Source of the DNA: Aegilops tauschii subsp. strangulata
Lineage: Eukaryota > Streptophyta > Magnoliopsida > Poales > Poaceae
Direction: 5' to 3'
Assembly (NCBI RefSeq): GCF_002575655.3
Contig: NC_053037.3
Coordinates: 449,593,793 to 449,657,792, forward strand
DNA length: 64,000 nt
The notes below the pieces were generated by a model that worked only from the letters and a program-made list of their open reading frames with translations, had not been told where the DNA came from and made no database searches. Of the stretch, positions 52,173 through 64,000 are shown piece after piece (position 1 is the first letter of the stretch; each line of letters opens with the position of its first letter). The position numbers and the translations under genes were made by a program.

Positions 52173-52438
52173 GCGTGGTGCGGCAGTTTTGTGGCAATTC
52201 TTTTCTATTGTTGTTTGTGTCCAATAGCTGCCACCGTCGGATGCAAATCTTACGGTTATTGTGGCTATTGCTAGTTATAGTCATCTTACGAAAATCAAAT
52301 AATCCCAAAACAAACCCGACCATGTTTCTTGTTTGTAGACATGAACAGGAATCAACCAATGAGAGACGTGGGACGTAGTACCTAGCACGGTATGCAGCGG
52401 TCAGTTCATTGCATTCAATGGTATTACTAATTAGCAAA
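52173..52438. other. Non-coding spacer
   Basis: Nothing recognisable. Confidence 0.4.
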
Positions 52439-52440
52439 TA

Positions 52441-52560
52441 CTCCCTCCGTTCCTAAATATTTGTCTTTCTAGAGATTTCAACAAGTGACTACACCGTAAA
52501 TGAGTACATACGGAGCAAAATGAGTGAATCTACACCATGAATATTTAGGAATGGAGGGAG
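52441..52560 (+). mobile_element. Stowaway MITE (complete, short)
   Basis: CTCCCTCCGTTCCTAAATAT at the left and ATATTTAGGAATGGAGGGAG at the right are terminal inverted repeats with one mismatch. TA dinucleotides flank both sides (52439-52440 and 52561-52562), the Mariner/Stowaway target duplication. At 120 bp it is shorter than typical Triticeae copies, so it probably has an internal deletion. Confidence 0.9.
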
Positions 52561-52695
52561 TATTAAGTTCTCTCGTTTTCCTCTCCGCCTTGGTCGCGGT
52601 GCATAGTATTGAGTACTACTACTAACTAGTCTCTTTTTGACACGCATTTACGTTGATACGGCTTGAATGCCAACGAGGGAGAGGGTAGCGGTTCC

Positions 52696-54283
52696 TGATA
52701 CGACTCCAACGTATCAATAATTTTTTATTGTTCCATGCTATTATATTATCTGTTTTGGATGTTTAATGGGCTTTAATATGCTCTTTTATATTATTTTTGG
52801 GACTAACCTATTAACTGGAGGCCCAGTGCTAGTTTCTGTTTTTTTCCTATTTCAGTGTTTCGCAGAAAAGGAATATCAAACGGAATCCAAACGGAATGAA
52901 ACCTTCGCGATGATCTTTCTTGGACCGAAAGCAATCCAGAAGACATGGAGTTGAAGTCTGGAACGCCACGAGGCGGCCACGAGGCAGGAGGGCACGCCCA
53001 GGGGGTAGGCGCGCCTCCCAACCTCGTGGGCCCCTCGTAGCTCCACCAAAGTACTTCTTTCTCCTATATATACTCTTATACCCTAAAAACATCAGGATGA
53101 GCCACGAAACCACTTTTCCACCGCCACAACCTTCTGTACCCGTGAGATCCCATCTTGGGGCCTTTTCCGACGATCTGCCGGAGGGGGAATCGATCACGGA
53201 GGGCTTCTACATCAACACCATAGCCTCTCCGATGAAGCGTGAGTAGTTTACCACAGACCTTCGGGTCCATAGTTATTAGCTAGATGGCTTCTTCTCTCTC
53301 TTTGATTCTCAATACAAAGTTCTCCTCGATGTTCTTGGAGATCTATTCGATGTAATACTCTTTTGCGGTGTGTTTGCCGAGATCCTATGAAATTGTGGAT
53401 TTATGAACAAGATTATCTATGAATATTATTTGGTTCTTCTCTGAATTCTTATATGCATGATTTGATATCTTTGCAAGTCTCTTCGAATTATCGGTTTAGT
53501 TTGTCCTACTAGATTGATCTTTCTTGCAATGGGAGAAGTTCTAAGCATTGGGTTCAATCTTGCGGTGTCCTTTCCCAGTGACAGTAGGGGCAGCAAGGCA
53601 CGTATTGTATTGTTGCCATCGAGGATAAAAAGATGGGGTTTATATCATATTACTTGAGTTTATCCCTCTACATCATGTCATCTTGCCTACTGCGTTACTC
53701 TCTTCTTATGAACTTAATACTCTAGATGCATGCTGGATAGCGGTCGATGTGTGGAGTAATAGTAGTAGATGCAGAATTGTTTCGGTCTACTTGACACGGA
53801 CGTGATGCCTATATTCATGATCATTACCTTAGATATCTTCATAACTATGCGCTTTTCTATCAATTGCTCGGTAGTAATTTGTTCACCCACCGTAATACAT
53901 GCTATCTTGAGAGAAGCCACTAGTGAAACCTATGGCCCCCGGGTCTCATTCTTATTATATTGCATCTCTTTTATTTACATCGCATCTCGTTTACTATTTT
54001 GCAATCTTTACTTTCCAATCTATCCAACAAAAATACCAAAAATATTTACTTTACTATCTTTATTAGATCTCACTTTTGAGAGTGGATGTGAAGGGATTGA
54101 CAACCCCTTTATCGCATTGGTTGCAAGGTTCTTGATTGTTGGTGCAGGTACTAGGTGACTTCTGCGTTGTCTCCTACTGGATTGATACCTTGGTTCTCAA
54201 AAACTGAGGGAAATACTTATGCTACTTTGCTGCATCACCCTTGCCTCTTCAAGGGAAAACCAACGCATGTTCAAGAGGTAGCA
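52696..54283 (+). repeat. LTR of a second Sabrina/WHAM-like element
   Basis: Starts TGATACGACTCCAACG, related to the LTRs at 8264 and 23031 but clearly a different subfamily. It has a TATA-like CTCCTATATATACTC near 53062, and a probable end GTAGCA at 54283, 11 bases before the primer site. About 1,588 bp. No partner LTR in the window. Confidence 0.7.
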
Positions 54284-54560
54284 AGAAGGATTTATGGCGC
54301 CGTTACCAGGGAGATCTACGCCCAAGTCAAGACATACCAAGTACCCATCATAAACTCTTCTCCCTCGCATTACATTATTTACCATTCGCCTCTTGTTTTC
54401 CTCTCCCCCACTTTTAAAACTATTTTTGAAAACCTTTACCTTTTCTTCGCCCTCCTTCCGTTCAATCTTGTGTTACCATGTGCGTTCTTTTTGCTTGCAT
54501 CTTCGCTTGCTAAAAGTTTTGTGGGTGTACAAAAGTAGGGGCTCCTTTTTACTCCTTTAC
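54284..54560 (+). mobile_element. 5' internal leader of the second Sabrina/WHAM-like element, truncated
   Basis: Primer site TGGCGCCGTTACCAGGGA (54295-54312, tRNA-Asp type with two changes), then a C/T-rich leader ending near GGTGTACAAAAGTAGG. Coding sequence is missing; GC-rich foreign sequence follows. Confidence 0.6.
54295..54312 (+). promoter_or_regulatory. Primer-binding site, tRNA-Asp type
   Basis: TGGCGCCGTTACCAGGGA, close to the consensus complement of a plant tRNA-Asp 3' end. Confidence 0.7.
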
Positions 54561-54844
54561 TTGTGCACGGGCAGTCAGAGCCGCACCCATGGCCACACTA
54601 AGGAGCGTAGAGGAGGCAAGCCGGAGGCACAAGACATCCAGAGCAACGCCAAGACCAGAGGCACAAAGAGCAGAAGTGCGAGGCGGGCTCCCCCGGCCAA
54701 GGCCCTTGCCGGGGCGGCCTCCGCAGCCCCGGCAAGAGCCTTGCCGGGGCAACTTGCCCGATGCCAGCGGAGCGCGCCACCCTTGAGCCAAGGGCTCCAA
54801 CACCATCAACCACATTCGAACAAAGGATCGGGAGGCACCTCCAT
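54561..54844. other. GC-rich repeat fragment of unknown origin
   Basis: Contains the hairpin-like words GGCCCTTGCCGGGGC, CCCCGGCAAGAGCC and TTGCCGGGGCAA between 54700 and 54760. It looks like part of another retroelement LTR, but I cannot place it. ORFs in both directions are composition-driven. Confidence 0.35.
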
Positions 54845-57800
54845 TGTGACGCCCCCGATTCAATCGTACACTAATCATGCACGCAAACGTGTACGATCAA
54901 GATCAGGGACTCACGGGAAGATATCACAACACAACTCTAAAACATAATTAAGTCATACAAGCATCATAATACAAGCCAGGGTCCTCGAGGGCTCGAATAC
55001 AAGTGCTCGATCATAGACGAGTCAGCGGAAGCAACAATATCTGAGTACAGACATAAGTTAAACAAGTTTGCCTTAAGAAGGCTAGCACAAACTGGGATAC
55101 AGATCGAAAGAGGCGCAGGCCTCCTGCCTGGGATCCTCCTAACTACTCCTAGTCGTCGTCAGCGGGCTGCACGTAGTAGTAGGCACCTCCGGTGTAGTAG
55201 GAGTCTCGTCGACGGTGGCGTCTGGCTCCTGGGCTCCGGCATGTGGTTGCGACAACCAGGTAGAAGGGAAAGGGGGAAAAGAGGGAGAAAAGCAACCGTG
55301 AGTACTCATCCAAAGTACTCGCAAGCAAGGAGCTACACTACATATGCATGGGTATATGTGTAAAGGGCCATATCGGTGGACTGAACTGCAGAATGCGAGA
55401 ATAAGGGGGGATAGCTAGTCCTGTCGAAGACTACGCTTCTGGCAGCCTCCATCTTGCAGCATGTAGAAGAGAGTAGATTGAAGTCCTCCAAGTAGCATCG
55501 CATAGCATGATCCTACCCGGCGATCCCCTCCTCGTCGCCCTGTTAGAGAGCGATCACCGGGTTGTATCTAGCACTTGGAAAGGGTGTGTTTTATTAAGTA
55601 TCCGGTTCTAGTTGTCATAAGGTCGAGGTACAACTCCGGGTCGTCCTTTTACTGAGGGACACAGCTATTCGAATAGATAAACTTCCCTGCAGGGGTGCAC
55701 CACATAACCCAACACGCTCGATCCCATTTGGCCGGACACACTTTTCTGGGTCATGCCCGGCCGCGGAAGATCAACACGTCGCAGCCCTACCTAGGCACAA
55801 CAGAGAGGTCAGCACACCAGTCTAAATCCTATGCGCGCAGGGGTCTGGGCCCATCGCCCATTGCACACCTGCACGTTGCGTACGCGGCCGGAAGCAGAAC
55901 TAGCCCCCTTAATACAAGAGCAGGCTTACGTTCCAATCCGGCGCGCGCCGCTCAGTCGCTGACGTCACGAAGGCTTCGGATGATACCATGACGTCGAGTG
56001 CCCATAACTGTTCCAGCGTAGCTAGTTAGTGCGTATAGACCAAATGGCCAGACTCAGATCAAATACCAAGATCTCGTTAAGCGTGTTAAGTATCCGCGAA
56101 CGCCGACCAGGGCCAGGCCCACCTCTCTCCTAGGTGGTCTCAACCTGCCCTGTCGCTCCACCACAAAGTAACAGTCGGGGGCCGTCAGGAACCCAGGCCC
56201 ACCTCTACCGGGATGGAGCCACCTGTCCTTTCAGCCCCCTCATCAGAATCACTTGCGGGTACTCAACGAGCTGACCTGACTTTAGTCACCACATGTGTCA
56301 TGTATATAAAGTATATAGTATATACCCGTGATCACCTCCCGAAGTGATCACGGCCCAGTAGTATAGCATGGCAGACGGACAAGATTGTAGGGCCACTGAT
56401 GGAACACTAGCATCCTATACTAAGCAGTAGGATAGCAGGTAAGGGTAACAACTGTAGCAACAATGACAGGCTATGCAGCAGAATAGGATTAACCGAAAGC
56501 AGTAACATGCTACACTCTTCTAATGCAAGCAGTATAGAGAAGAATAGGTGATATCAGGTGATCAAGGGGGGGGGGGCTTGCCTGGTTGCTCTGGCAAGAA
56601 GGAGGGGTCGTCAACACCATAGTGGAACTGGGGGTCGCCGGCCGCCTCGGGGTCTACCGGAAAGAAGTAACGGAGGGGGAACACAATAAATAATAGAGCA
56701 ATCAAAGCATCACAAAGCGTAACATGGCAATACGCGGTCCTAGAGGTGACCTAACACAGTAGGAGGTGATACCGGCGGAGGGGGGGAACATCCGGGAAAG
56801 TATCCTCGGTGTTTTGTGTTTTCGGACAAATGAACCGGAGGGAAAAAGTTACATGTTTGCTATGCTAGGGGCATGTGGCGGACGAACGGGCTGCGTATTC
56901 AGATTCGTCTCGTCGTTCTAAGCAACTTTCATGTACAAAGTTTTTCCCATCCGAGCTACGGTTTATTTTATATTAATTTTAAAAGATTTAAACATTTTTA
57001 GAATTTATTTAATTATTTTAAATCAACATTATCCAGAACAGTGCTTGCTGACGCCATCATGACGTCAGCATGACATCAGCAGTCAACAGAGGTGTTGACT
57101 GGGTCGCTGACGTGTGGGACCCACCTGTCATAATCAGCTTAGGTTAATTAGGATTTAGCTAATCTAATTACTATTTAATTAAACTAACTAGTTAATTAGA
57201 TTAATTAAACAGGATTAATTAACTTAATTAATTCACTAATTATTTAATTAATTAATTAATAATTTTATTAATTCATTTTTACTTTATTTTCTTTTTCTTT
57301 TTTATAAAAAACGTTTTGGGCGTGGGGCCCATCTGCCATAGGCCCTAAGGGCCATAGTGAGTTCGAGTGCCGCGGGGGCTGCCCGAACAGGCGACGCGGG
57401 TGCGGGCGCTGGGCACAGCCCGAGCGAGCGCATGCCCAGGGGCGCCGGGGAGGGCAGCCGACCTGGCAGATCGCCAGGGCGGCATGGGTAAGGCCAGCAC
57501 GGGCCGGCCGGGAAGCGAGCGGCGGCGGGGACGGCCCCGTGTGGGCGGGCTCAAGCACGGCGCAGCCGTGGCGCGAGCGGGGCGTGGGCGTCCGTTGGGG
57601 CGGACCAGAGCAGAGGCCGTTGGGGCGCCACGGGCGGCTCACCGGAGCATGGCCACGGCGAGCAGGCAAGGTGCGGGGGTCTCCGAGCGGCACAGTGGGG
57701 CGAGGCCACCGTGGCGATGGGGCGAGCGCAGCCCGACTGGTCCCTAGCGTCGGCTGGGGCGTGTGAGCGGAGTCGGGCGATGGCAACCGCGGGACGGGCG

Positions 57801-58820
57801 CGGGTAGCACGGCGTCGGGAGCGCGGGCGGCGGTAGTGGCCGCGGTGACCGAACGGGGAAGGGAAAAGGATTTGAGTCCGGGGGAGAGGGCGCGGCCACG
57901 GGGGAGCGGGCGCGCGGCACGGCAGAGAGAGGAGGGAGGGGCACGTGCTCACGGGGCCGGTAGGGGAAGGGCAGCGGGGCGCGAGGTGGAGGTCAGAGAC
58001 GTGCGCCGGAGGGGAGGCAGTCCGGCGGGGAGGTCCAGCGAAGGCGCTCCGGCGACGGGCACGGGGAAGACGACGTCGGGCTCGTGGTCGTCGGGGCGCA
58101 GCGGGGAGGCGTTCGACGAGCGGCGAGGTGGCCCGACGAGTCGGAGCGACGGACGCCGGCGGTGCGGCGACGAGCGGCGTCAGGGGCGACGAGGCAAGCC
58201 CCGATCCAGATCGGATCGGGGGGAGGAGTGCGTAGTGGGGGCGAGTGGGGGTTACGGGTTAGGGTTTGACCAGGGTGGGGGATATGGGGAGTGGGGAGGG
58301 CGGCCTGGGCCGGTTTGGCTAGCAGCCGGGCCAACTGCCAAGTGGTGGGGTTCTCTTTCTTTTTTTTTGTTCATTTTGTTTTCTTTTACCTTTTCTTATT
58401 TTTTTCTTTTCTGTTTTCTTTTAGTTCCTAATTATTTTAGTTTCTTTAAAATACCAAGTTAGAACCTAAATTAGTATCATCAAAATAGGCCACTGCCAAA
58501 CCTAGTTGGACCCAAAATAAATTAGTTTAATATTTTTATATTTTCAAAGGCAATTAAATTATTATTTTAGCCGCTATTTTTAATTAGTCTAGGGCATTTA
58601 AACACTTTGTAAAAGGTTGGTTCCACCACCAAAACTAGTTAGGGATTATTTGCCACATGATGAACATTTTAGTTTTAATATTTGAAAACTTTTATTGATT
58701 GCTTGATTTTGACTTTGAATTTAAATCGGTTTCGAACTAACGTGAGATTAGCAACAGTAATGGAAGTGATGTGGCATCATTAGCAGAGGTTCACTGTAGC
58801 TTAATTATCCGGGCGTCACA
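54845..58820 (-). repeat. 3' LTR (element orientation) of the LARD-like element
   Basis: 3,976 bp. It includes a GC-rich block at 57320-58330 that on the minus strand reads as a promoter/leader (AACCCTAACCCGTAACCCC, then CTCGTCGCC-type sequence). It also includes an AT-rich TTAATTAA-repeat zone (57130-57270) and a G run at 56568-56578. ORFs of 130-200 residues in the GC block lie in several frames on both strands and show no motif. Confidence 0.82.
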
Positions 58821-58835
58821 ATTCTCCTCCACTAC
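58821..58835 (-). promoter_or_regulatory. Polypurine tract of the LARD-like element
   Basis: Minus strand GTAGTGGAGGAGAAT, directly before TGTGACGCCC, the minus-strand LTR start. Confidence 0.65.
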
Positions 58836-61800
58836 AAGAAATCTTGTCCCGAGATTTAAGAGGTGAACTAAGGGGGAAAGTTCTGGCTACGAAATTCTAT
58901 CGAGTCTTCTCGGTCTTGGTTGCTCTTCTCGAAGAAGTCGATCCATTACATTGATGTCTTCATTTCCCTACTCTAGGTCATCATGATGAAGTCGCCATCC
59001 TATCTTCGGAAACTCCATCGTACGTATGAAGGACAAGGGGTAACTTCGGGAGAACAGACCGCTACAATGCTGCTTATTTGGTAGATAACATCGGGGAAGG
59101 TGGCGGAAAGTAACTGTCGAATTGAAACTTAAGAAAAATATTGAGAGCAAAGTAAGGAGGTATCATGGGAAGTTTCAAGCAGGTAGGCAATCGTTCGTTG
59201 ACAGAAACAAAGTGTGAAAGGGGTTCAGTGCAACTAGAATAGTACTATGTCTGATACCAGAATAGATCACTAGGAAGGTGGCTCGTGATTTTTCATACGA
59301 GGCCAAGCATGAGGAATAACTTTAGAAACAGGGGTGTACAGGAGAGTCAGGTTTCGATCCTGTGGAACTGTGGGTTATGGGCTCACCATGTGGGTTAACT
59401 GCAAGAAGGCGCTAATCAATTTGCACGGTCAAGATAGCAAGGCAGGTCAGAGTATCGCATGTCAGTTATGTCAGCAACAACATCAGTACCAAGGGCGAGG
59501 GACGAAGAGAACCATTTTCCTGCTCGTTGAAACGAGGCGGACCAATAGGCAAAGTTCTCGTCCATCGGTGGTTACCGGAATATCATCAACAATAGTAACA
59601 GGGTTTTACTAACCGAGTTGTACACCACAGTGTTTACATAAGTAGGGAGATATTATTGCTTATGCCATATAGATCACAGAAAGGTTAAACAAAACAATGG
59701 AAAGGAAATTATGTTTATCAGATTAAACAAAACAATAGAAGGGAAAATGTGTTTAAACACATACTTCAGGGGTATATTCTTCCCAAGGACAAGCAGGACA
59801 TGGCATACAGGGTAGGAGAGCAAGTACCCAACCATTCTGTTAAGAGGCAAGGATTAATCAAGATGTTACCCATACAACGGTGTTTGGATAACTGACCAAG
59901 AAACATTTAGCATCGCGCCTCCAATGTTCTTGTTGATGAGCGAGTATCATAGTCATGCTTCGAGGTAGCAATGATATGGTGTTTCAATCAAGGGCCAGAC
60001 TTTGGATACACAAATGATACACCAGGAGCAACTTATATTATAAGTCTTACAATTTCCTCCAGGAAGAATGGTTATCCTTGCAAAAGAAATTATAATGATA
60101 GGTCCTCCAGCCAGGGGGGCTAGGCATGACATCATATTACTGGGTCATCAAAGGACCAACATCATAACTCCTGGAAAGTTGTCCCAACCATCATATCTGA
60201 CCGAGATTCAGATCCGATTGGTGTCATGATACCTTAGACTCAGGATGTCCGAGAAGAAAAGGTGCAACACAAATCGACGAAATGACATTGCAAGATTCTT
60301 GGGAAATGAACTATGGGAGCGGGTTCCTGAAACAATAGTTCATTATTAAACCAAGGATGGGATGAGGAGGTGGCTGATGGGCTCAGCCACAATTCATCGA
60401 GAATTTCAAACGGATGGATTTCCGCAATAATGTGAACAAGAAGATGACACTTGTCAATTCAAATGATTTAATGTTGTATGCTCGAGGGAAAACATACACC
60501 ATCAATCATTAGTTGAAAGGTGTGCCTGAAATATGACCTTAGGCAGCGAGATCAATGTTAGAGCGACGATGCAATATCCAACAGTCTAAGAACGAACTGT
60601 CGATCGTTAACTTCAAAGCAATAGGGTTGCTAGAAGTACAAACCTGAAACAGCATCGTTAGCATATCGGTATCCCGGGTAAAAACAACACGGGGACCAAG
60701 GAAGAATGGTGATGGTGAAAAGTATCATCATACCAAGAATTCTTAAGAAGTGGTGAAATTCTCACGACATCCTTGGCATAAAAGATGGTAATACTCCAAG
60801 GTAAAGAAGAACAAATGCTGGATAGCAAGGAACTCAAGGTATAACACAAAACATGGACAAGTTTGTGTTGAACGGAAGGCAATAAAGTGGTCGATGATAA
60901 TACAAATCATCGAGGGAAAGGATGGTATTTCTCATCATGAATTCAATTGATATCCTCGAAGAGCTCATAAGGTTGATGATGATCACGACACATTTGTCGA
61001 GAGATTTCATGAAGATGTAATCAATTAGCGATCACATCAAGTCAAAGGAATGATGAAGCAAAAGGTTATTGGAACCATGGGTACGAAACAAACTCGGAAT
61101 CAAGCTTGTTGTTCGAGGTGAAACGATAAGACAAGGAAGAATCGACGTAAGCTTAGCTCATCGCCGAAAGTGGTGCTCCGGAAATAAGGACTAGGTAGCA
61201 TAGTTAAAATCAGCACGATGCTGATATAGCCGATCAGGCTAGAAATGATGTGATCGAGTACAAACTCGTAAGTAAAGAAGATTACTAATAGTTGTGTAAT
61301 CACGATGCGGACTCAATTCAGTTACCGATGTCCTTGAGTGTTTAATGACCCAGAGCCCGTCAAAAAAAATTGAATCAGTGAGAATGTAGTACTTGATGGA
61401 GAACTCATAAGAAGTTATGCAGTTCCGTGATAATCGCAAGATACCAGGGTGTAATACTCGACGGAAGATCAATGTGAAGGTTGGACTGGTGTAATGATCC
61501 ATAGAAGACAAGTGCTTAAAGTTGCACGAGAAATGGTATTTAAGGGAGAACATGGTCGGAACCACGATTACAAAAGGCCAGATCCCAGATATAAGATGAA
61601 CTTATACCAAAGGAATAATTAATTTAAGAGGAGCTTTTAATGATAAGATCTACATCGTGTCCATGGGCATGAACACAAAGTTCAAGGTCAATTCCCACTT
61701 CCTCAATCCATAACCTTCCATTCACCTCTCGTATTTCGAAAATGACATTAGTTGTTGAAAGTTTAACCTGGTGCAATACCAGATAAGTATGACCCGTGAA

Positions 61801-63006
61801 ATCTTTCGGGTTCTCACTGATTAGGGAAGGCATTGGTTCAACCCATCGGGGCATCTTAGGAACATATTCCACAAACTTCGGAGTAAATAATACACGCTCG
61901 AAAGTAGAGTATGATTATCAAAGCAGAGGGTACAAATTACCAAAGGCATTATATACCCATGGAAATTCTCACAAGGTTTGTTGAATATGAAGGATATTGT
62001 CGGATAAAATCCAACAAAGGATCCGGTGGTCTTCAAGGGATCTGATGTGAGCATCGGTACTCAACCAGAGGAAGAAAGGATGCAAGGAGATCAGACTATA
62101 GAAACAACTGACTAATTCAAAGTTGAAATGCAAAGGAATTATGATCTTCAAATCAAGGGATCAGAAGCAAAACACTCTAATCAAGGATGGATAAGTTGAG
62201 TAGGCTTAGGGGTACAATCGATGGCAATTTGATTGGTTGAGATCCAGCTCTAGTTTTATATGACATCTGAGCCGGAAAGATAATTTAAAAGGATCAACCG
62301 ATGATTGTGTGCATTCGCACTCATGTTGAATCAATAGGATCAAAATGACGGTGTCCAAGGAGACTAAGGTATATTGCCAAACATATGGGAAGCATCCTTA
62401 ATGCAAGCAGACAAGTATTTGCAGAGCAATAAAGCTGCTAAGGATTTTCGGAGGATCGAATATTATTTCGAAGACTTTTGTGAAACACATGGATCAACTG
62501 GGGATGAGTGATACTCGATAGGTGCAAGAATTTATCCGTAGGGGTATTTAGGCGACTTAGAACTGCAAGGCAGTAGGCACAAAGTTTTCTCGGGGTATGT
62601 TGTAATAACACGATCGACTAGGTATAAAGTAAGAACGACAGGTGTAAGTATTTATCCATAGGGATATTTCGGTGGTAGGGAATTGCAAAAGCAACGGGAC
62701 AAGGTCTCGAGAGAATATCGGAGAGTATCTTCGAAATCTTCTGATGCAGCCAGCGATCATCTGGACTGAAGGGGCTCCCCAGGAGAAAGTATTATCGAGA
62801 ACCTATAGTCAGAGTTAGTAAAAATCGTTTAACCCGAATAGAAGAGAGTTCAGAGTCCTGGAGTAAAGATCGAGGAGTAAAAGATCCTAATACCACCCAA
62901 TGGCGACGTGGGCCCGTAAGGCACACAACCAAGTTAGTAAAACAATTTTTATCGACTAGACTCAACTTCGGCCAAGGAGTGTAGAAGGGGATTCCTACAG
63001 GCAGTC
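58836..63006 (-). other. Internal region of the LARD-like element, no recognisable gene
   Basis: About 4.2 kb of moderately AT-rich sequence. ORFs are under 110 residues on both strands. The most protein-like is minus 61624-61872 (MPRWVEPMPSLISENPKDF, ending with ELCVHAHGHDVDLI), but it has no known motif and no continuation. No zinc knuckle, DTG, YVDD or integrase signature was found. It could still carry structural RNA signals for packaging. Confidence 0.55.
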
Positions 63007-63019
63007 GGCTCTGATACCA
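63007..63019 (-). promoter_or_regulatory. Primer-binding site, tRNA-iMet type
   Basis: Minus strand TGGTATCAGAGCC, three bases inside the LTR edge, matching the classic plant initiator-Met primer site. Confidence 0.85.
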
Positions 63020-63022
63020 ACT

Positions 63023-64000
63023 TGTGACGCCCCCGATTCAATCGTACACTAATCATGCACGCAAACGTGTACGATCAAGATCAGGGACTCACGGGAAGAT
63101 ATCACAACACAACTCTAAAACATAATTAAGTCATACAAGCATCATAATACAAGCCAGGGGCCTCGAGGGCTCGAATACAAGTGCTCGATCATAGACGAGT
63201 CAGCGGAAGCAACAATATCTGAGTATAGACATAAGTTAAACAAGTTTGCCTTAAGAAGGCTAGCACAAACTGGGATACAGATCGAAAGAGGCGCAGGCCT
63301 CCTGCCTGGGATCCTCCTAACTACTCCTAGTCGTCGTCAGCGGGCTGCACGTAGTAGTAGGCACCTCCGATGTAGTAGGAGTCGTTGTCGACGGTGGCGT
63401 CTGGCTCCTAGGCTCCGGCATCTGGTTGCGACAACCAGGTAGAAGGGAAAGGGGGAAAAGAGGGAGAAAAGCAACTGTGAGTACTCATCCAAAGTACTCG
63501 CAAGCAAGGAGCTACACTACATATGCATGGGTATATGTGTAAAGGGCCATATCGGTGGACTGAACTACAGAATGCGAGAATAAGGGGGGGATAGCTAGTC
63601 CTGTCGAAGACTACGCTTCTGGCAGCCTCCATCTTGCAGCATGTAGAAGAGAGTACATTGAAGTCCTCCAAGTAGCATCGCATAGCATAATCCTACCCGG
63701 CGATCCCCTCCTCGTCGCCCTGTTAGAGAGCGATCATCGGGTTGTATCTGGCACTTGGAAGGGTGTGTTTTATTAAGTATCCGGTTCTAGTTGTCATAAG
63801 GTCAAGGTACATCTCCGGGTCATCCTTTTACCGAGGGATACGGCTATTCGAATAGATAAACTTCCCTGCAGGGGTGCACCACATAACCCAACACGCTCGA
63901 TCCCATTTGGCCGGACACACTTTTCTGGGTCATGCCCGGCCGTGGAAGATCAACACGTCGCAGCCCTACCTAGGCACAACAGAGAGGTCAGCACGCCGGT
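63023..64000 (-). repeat. 5' LTR (element orientation) of the LARD-like element, partial
   Basis: 978 bp present, equivalent to 54845 onward. About two dozen differences by eye, including single-base indels in G and A runs. Confidence 0.85.

Larger units (their letters stand above)
54845..64000 (-). mobile_element. LARD-like LTR retrotransposon, minus orientation, runs off the window
   Basis: LTR copies begin (plus view) TGTGACGCCCCCGATTC at 54845 and 63023. The left copy ends GGGCGTCACA at 58820, so the LTR is 3,976 bp. Orientation is minus: the primer site TGGTATCAGAGCC (tRNA-iMet type) is adjacent to the right LTR, and the PPT GTAGTGGAGGAGAAT is adjacent to the left LTR. The internal region is 4,202 bp with no recognisable gag or pol. 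Very long LTRs plus non-coding interior match the LARD group (e.g. barley Sukkula). LTR identity over the shared ~977 bp is about 97-98% by eye. Confidence 0.82.

Noticed and set aside
52696..54560. Complete second Sabrina/WHAM-like element
   Set aside because: Only one LTR and a short leader are present before unrelated GC-rich sequence; no 3' LTR was found.
57268..58462. Several 100-208 residue ORFs in the GC-rich LTR block
   Set aside because: Overlapping open frames on both strands with high GC, no domain, and location inside an LTR promoter/leader.
58836..63006. Hidden gag-pol in the LARD-like interior
   Set aside because: No zinc knuckle, DTG protease, YVDD RT or DDE integrase signature in the translated frames available, though strongly decayed sequence cannot be excluded by eye.

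Overview
The window reads as intergenic DNA of a large grass genome, most likely Triticeae (wheat, Aegilops, rye or barley group). The basis is nested LTR retrotransposons with 5-bp target duplications, two CACTA transposon 3' ends with subterminal repeat arrays, and Stowaway-type and Harbinger-type MITEs. Family resemblances (Sabrina/WHAM-like, Tat-like, Tekay-like, LARD-like) come from pattern recognition only. I see no intact host gene, no tRNA or rRNA gene and nothing bacterial.

Layout. 1-5063: a partial minus-strand gene, a decayed gene fragment, 761-bp tandem repeats, and a CACTA end whose TAGTG finishes at 5063. 5064-7300: GA/GT-rich non-coding DNA and short tandem repeats. 7300-34620: a degenerate inverted duplication. 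Its left arm (7300-8263 plus 24727-26801) and right arm (31574-34620) carry diverged copies of one gene-like locus, converging on a CACTA core (26802-31573). The left arm is split by a Sabrina/WHAM-like non-autonomous element (8264-24726), and that element's first LTR is split by a Tat-lineage Gypsy element (9449-17848, exact TSD TACCA). 34697-49215: AT microsatellites and an array of three ~493-bp tandem units. The middle unit is split by a minus-oriented non-autonomous element with 482-bp LTRs (35788-48344, TSD CCCCC), which itself holds a 5'-truncated, rearranged chromovirus (39679-45478). 49215-52695: a small minus-strand coiled-coil pseudogene, MITEs and a local duplication. 52696-54844: an LTR and leader of a second Sabrina/WHAM-like element, then a GC-rich repeat fragment. 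54845-64000: a minus-oriented LARD-like element with 3,976-bp LTRs and a 4.2-kb internal region with no recognisable gene; its functional 5' LTR runs off the window.

How the parts relate. The insertions give a relative order: inverted arms and tandem arrays first, then the outer elements, then the nested ones. Most coding capacity is broken. The exceptions are an open antisense ORF in the Tat element (15880-16608, possible B3-like domain), the long RT/RNase H/integrase frame of the chromovirus (41019-43665), and the gag-like CCHC protein of the Sabrina-like element. Points that most deserve a second look: the inverted locus with a six-fold repeated exon-like cassette, the antisense ORF with its own TATA box, the nine-of-nine TAG stop pattern in the Tat element, the pol fragment lying upstream of gag in the chromovirus, and a PPT-adjacent motif that is reused inside coding sequence.
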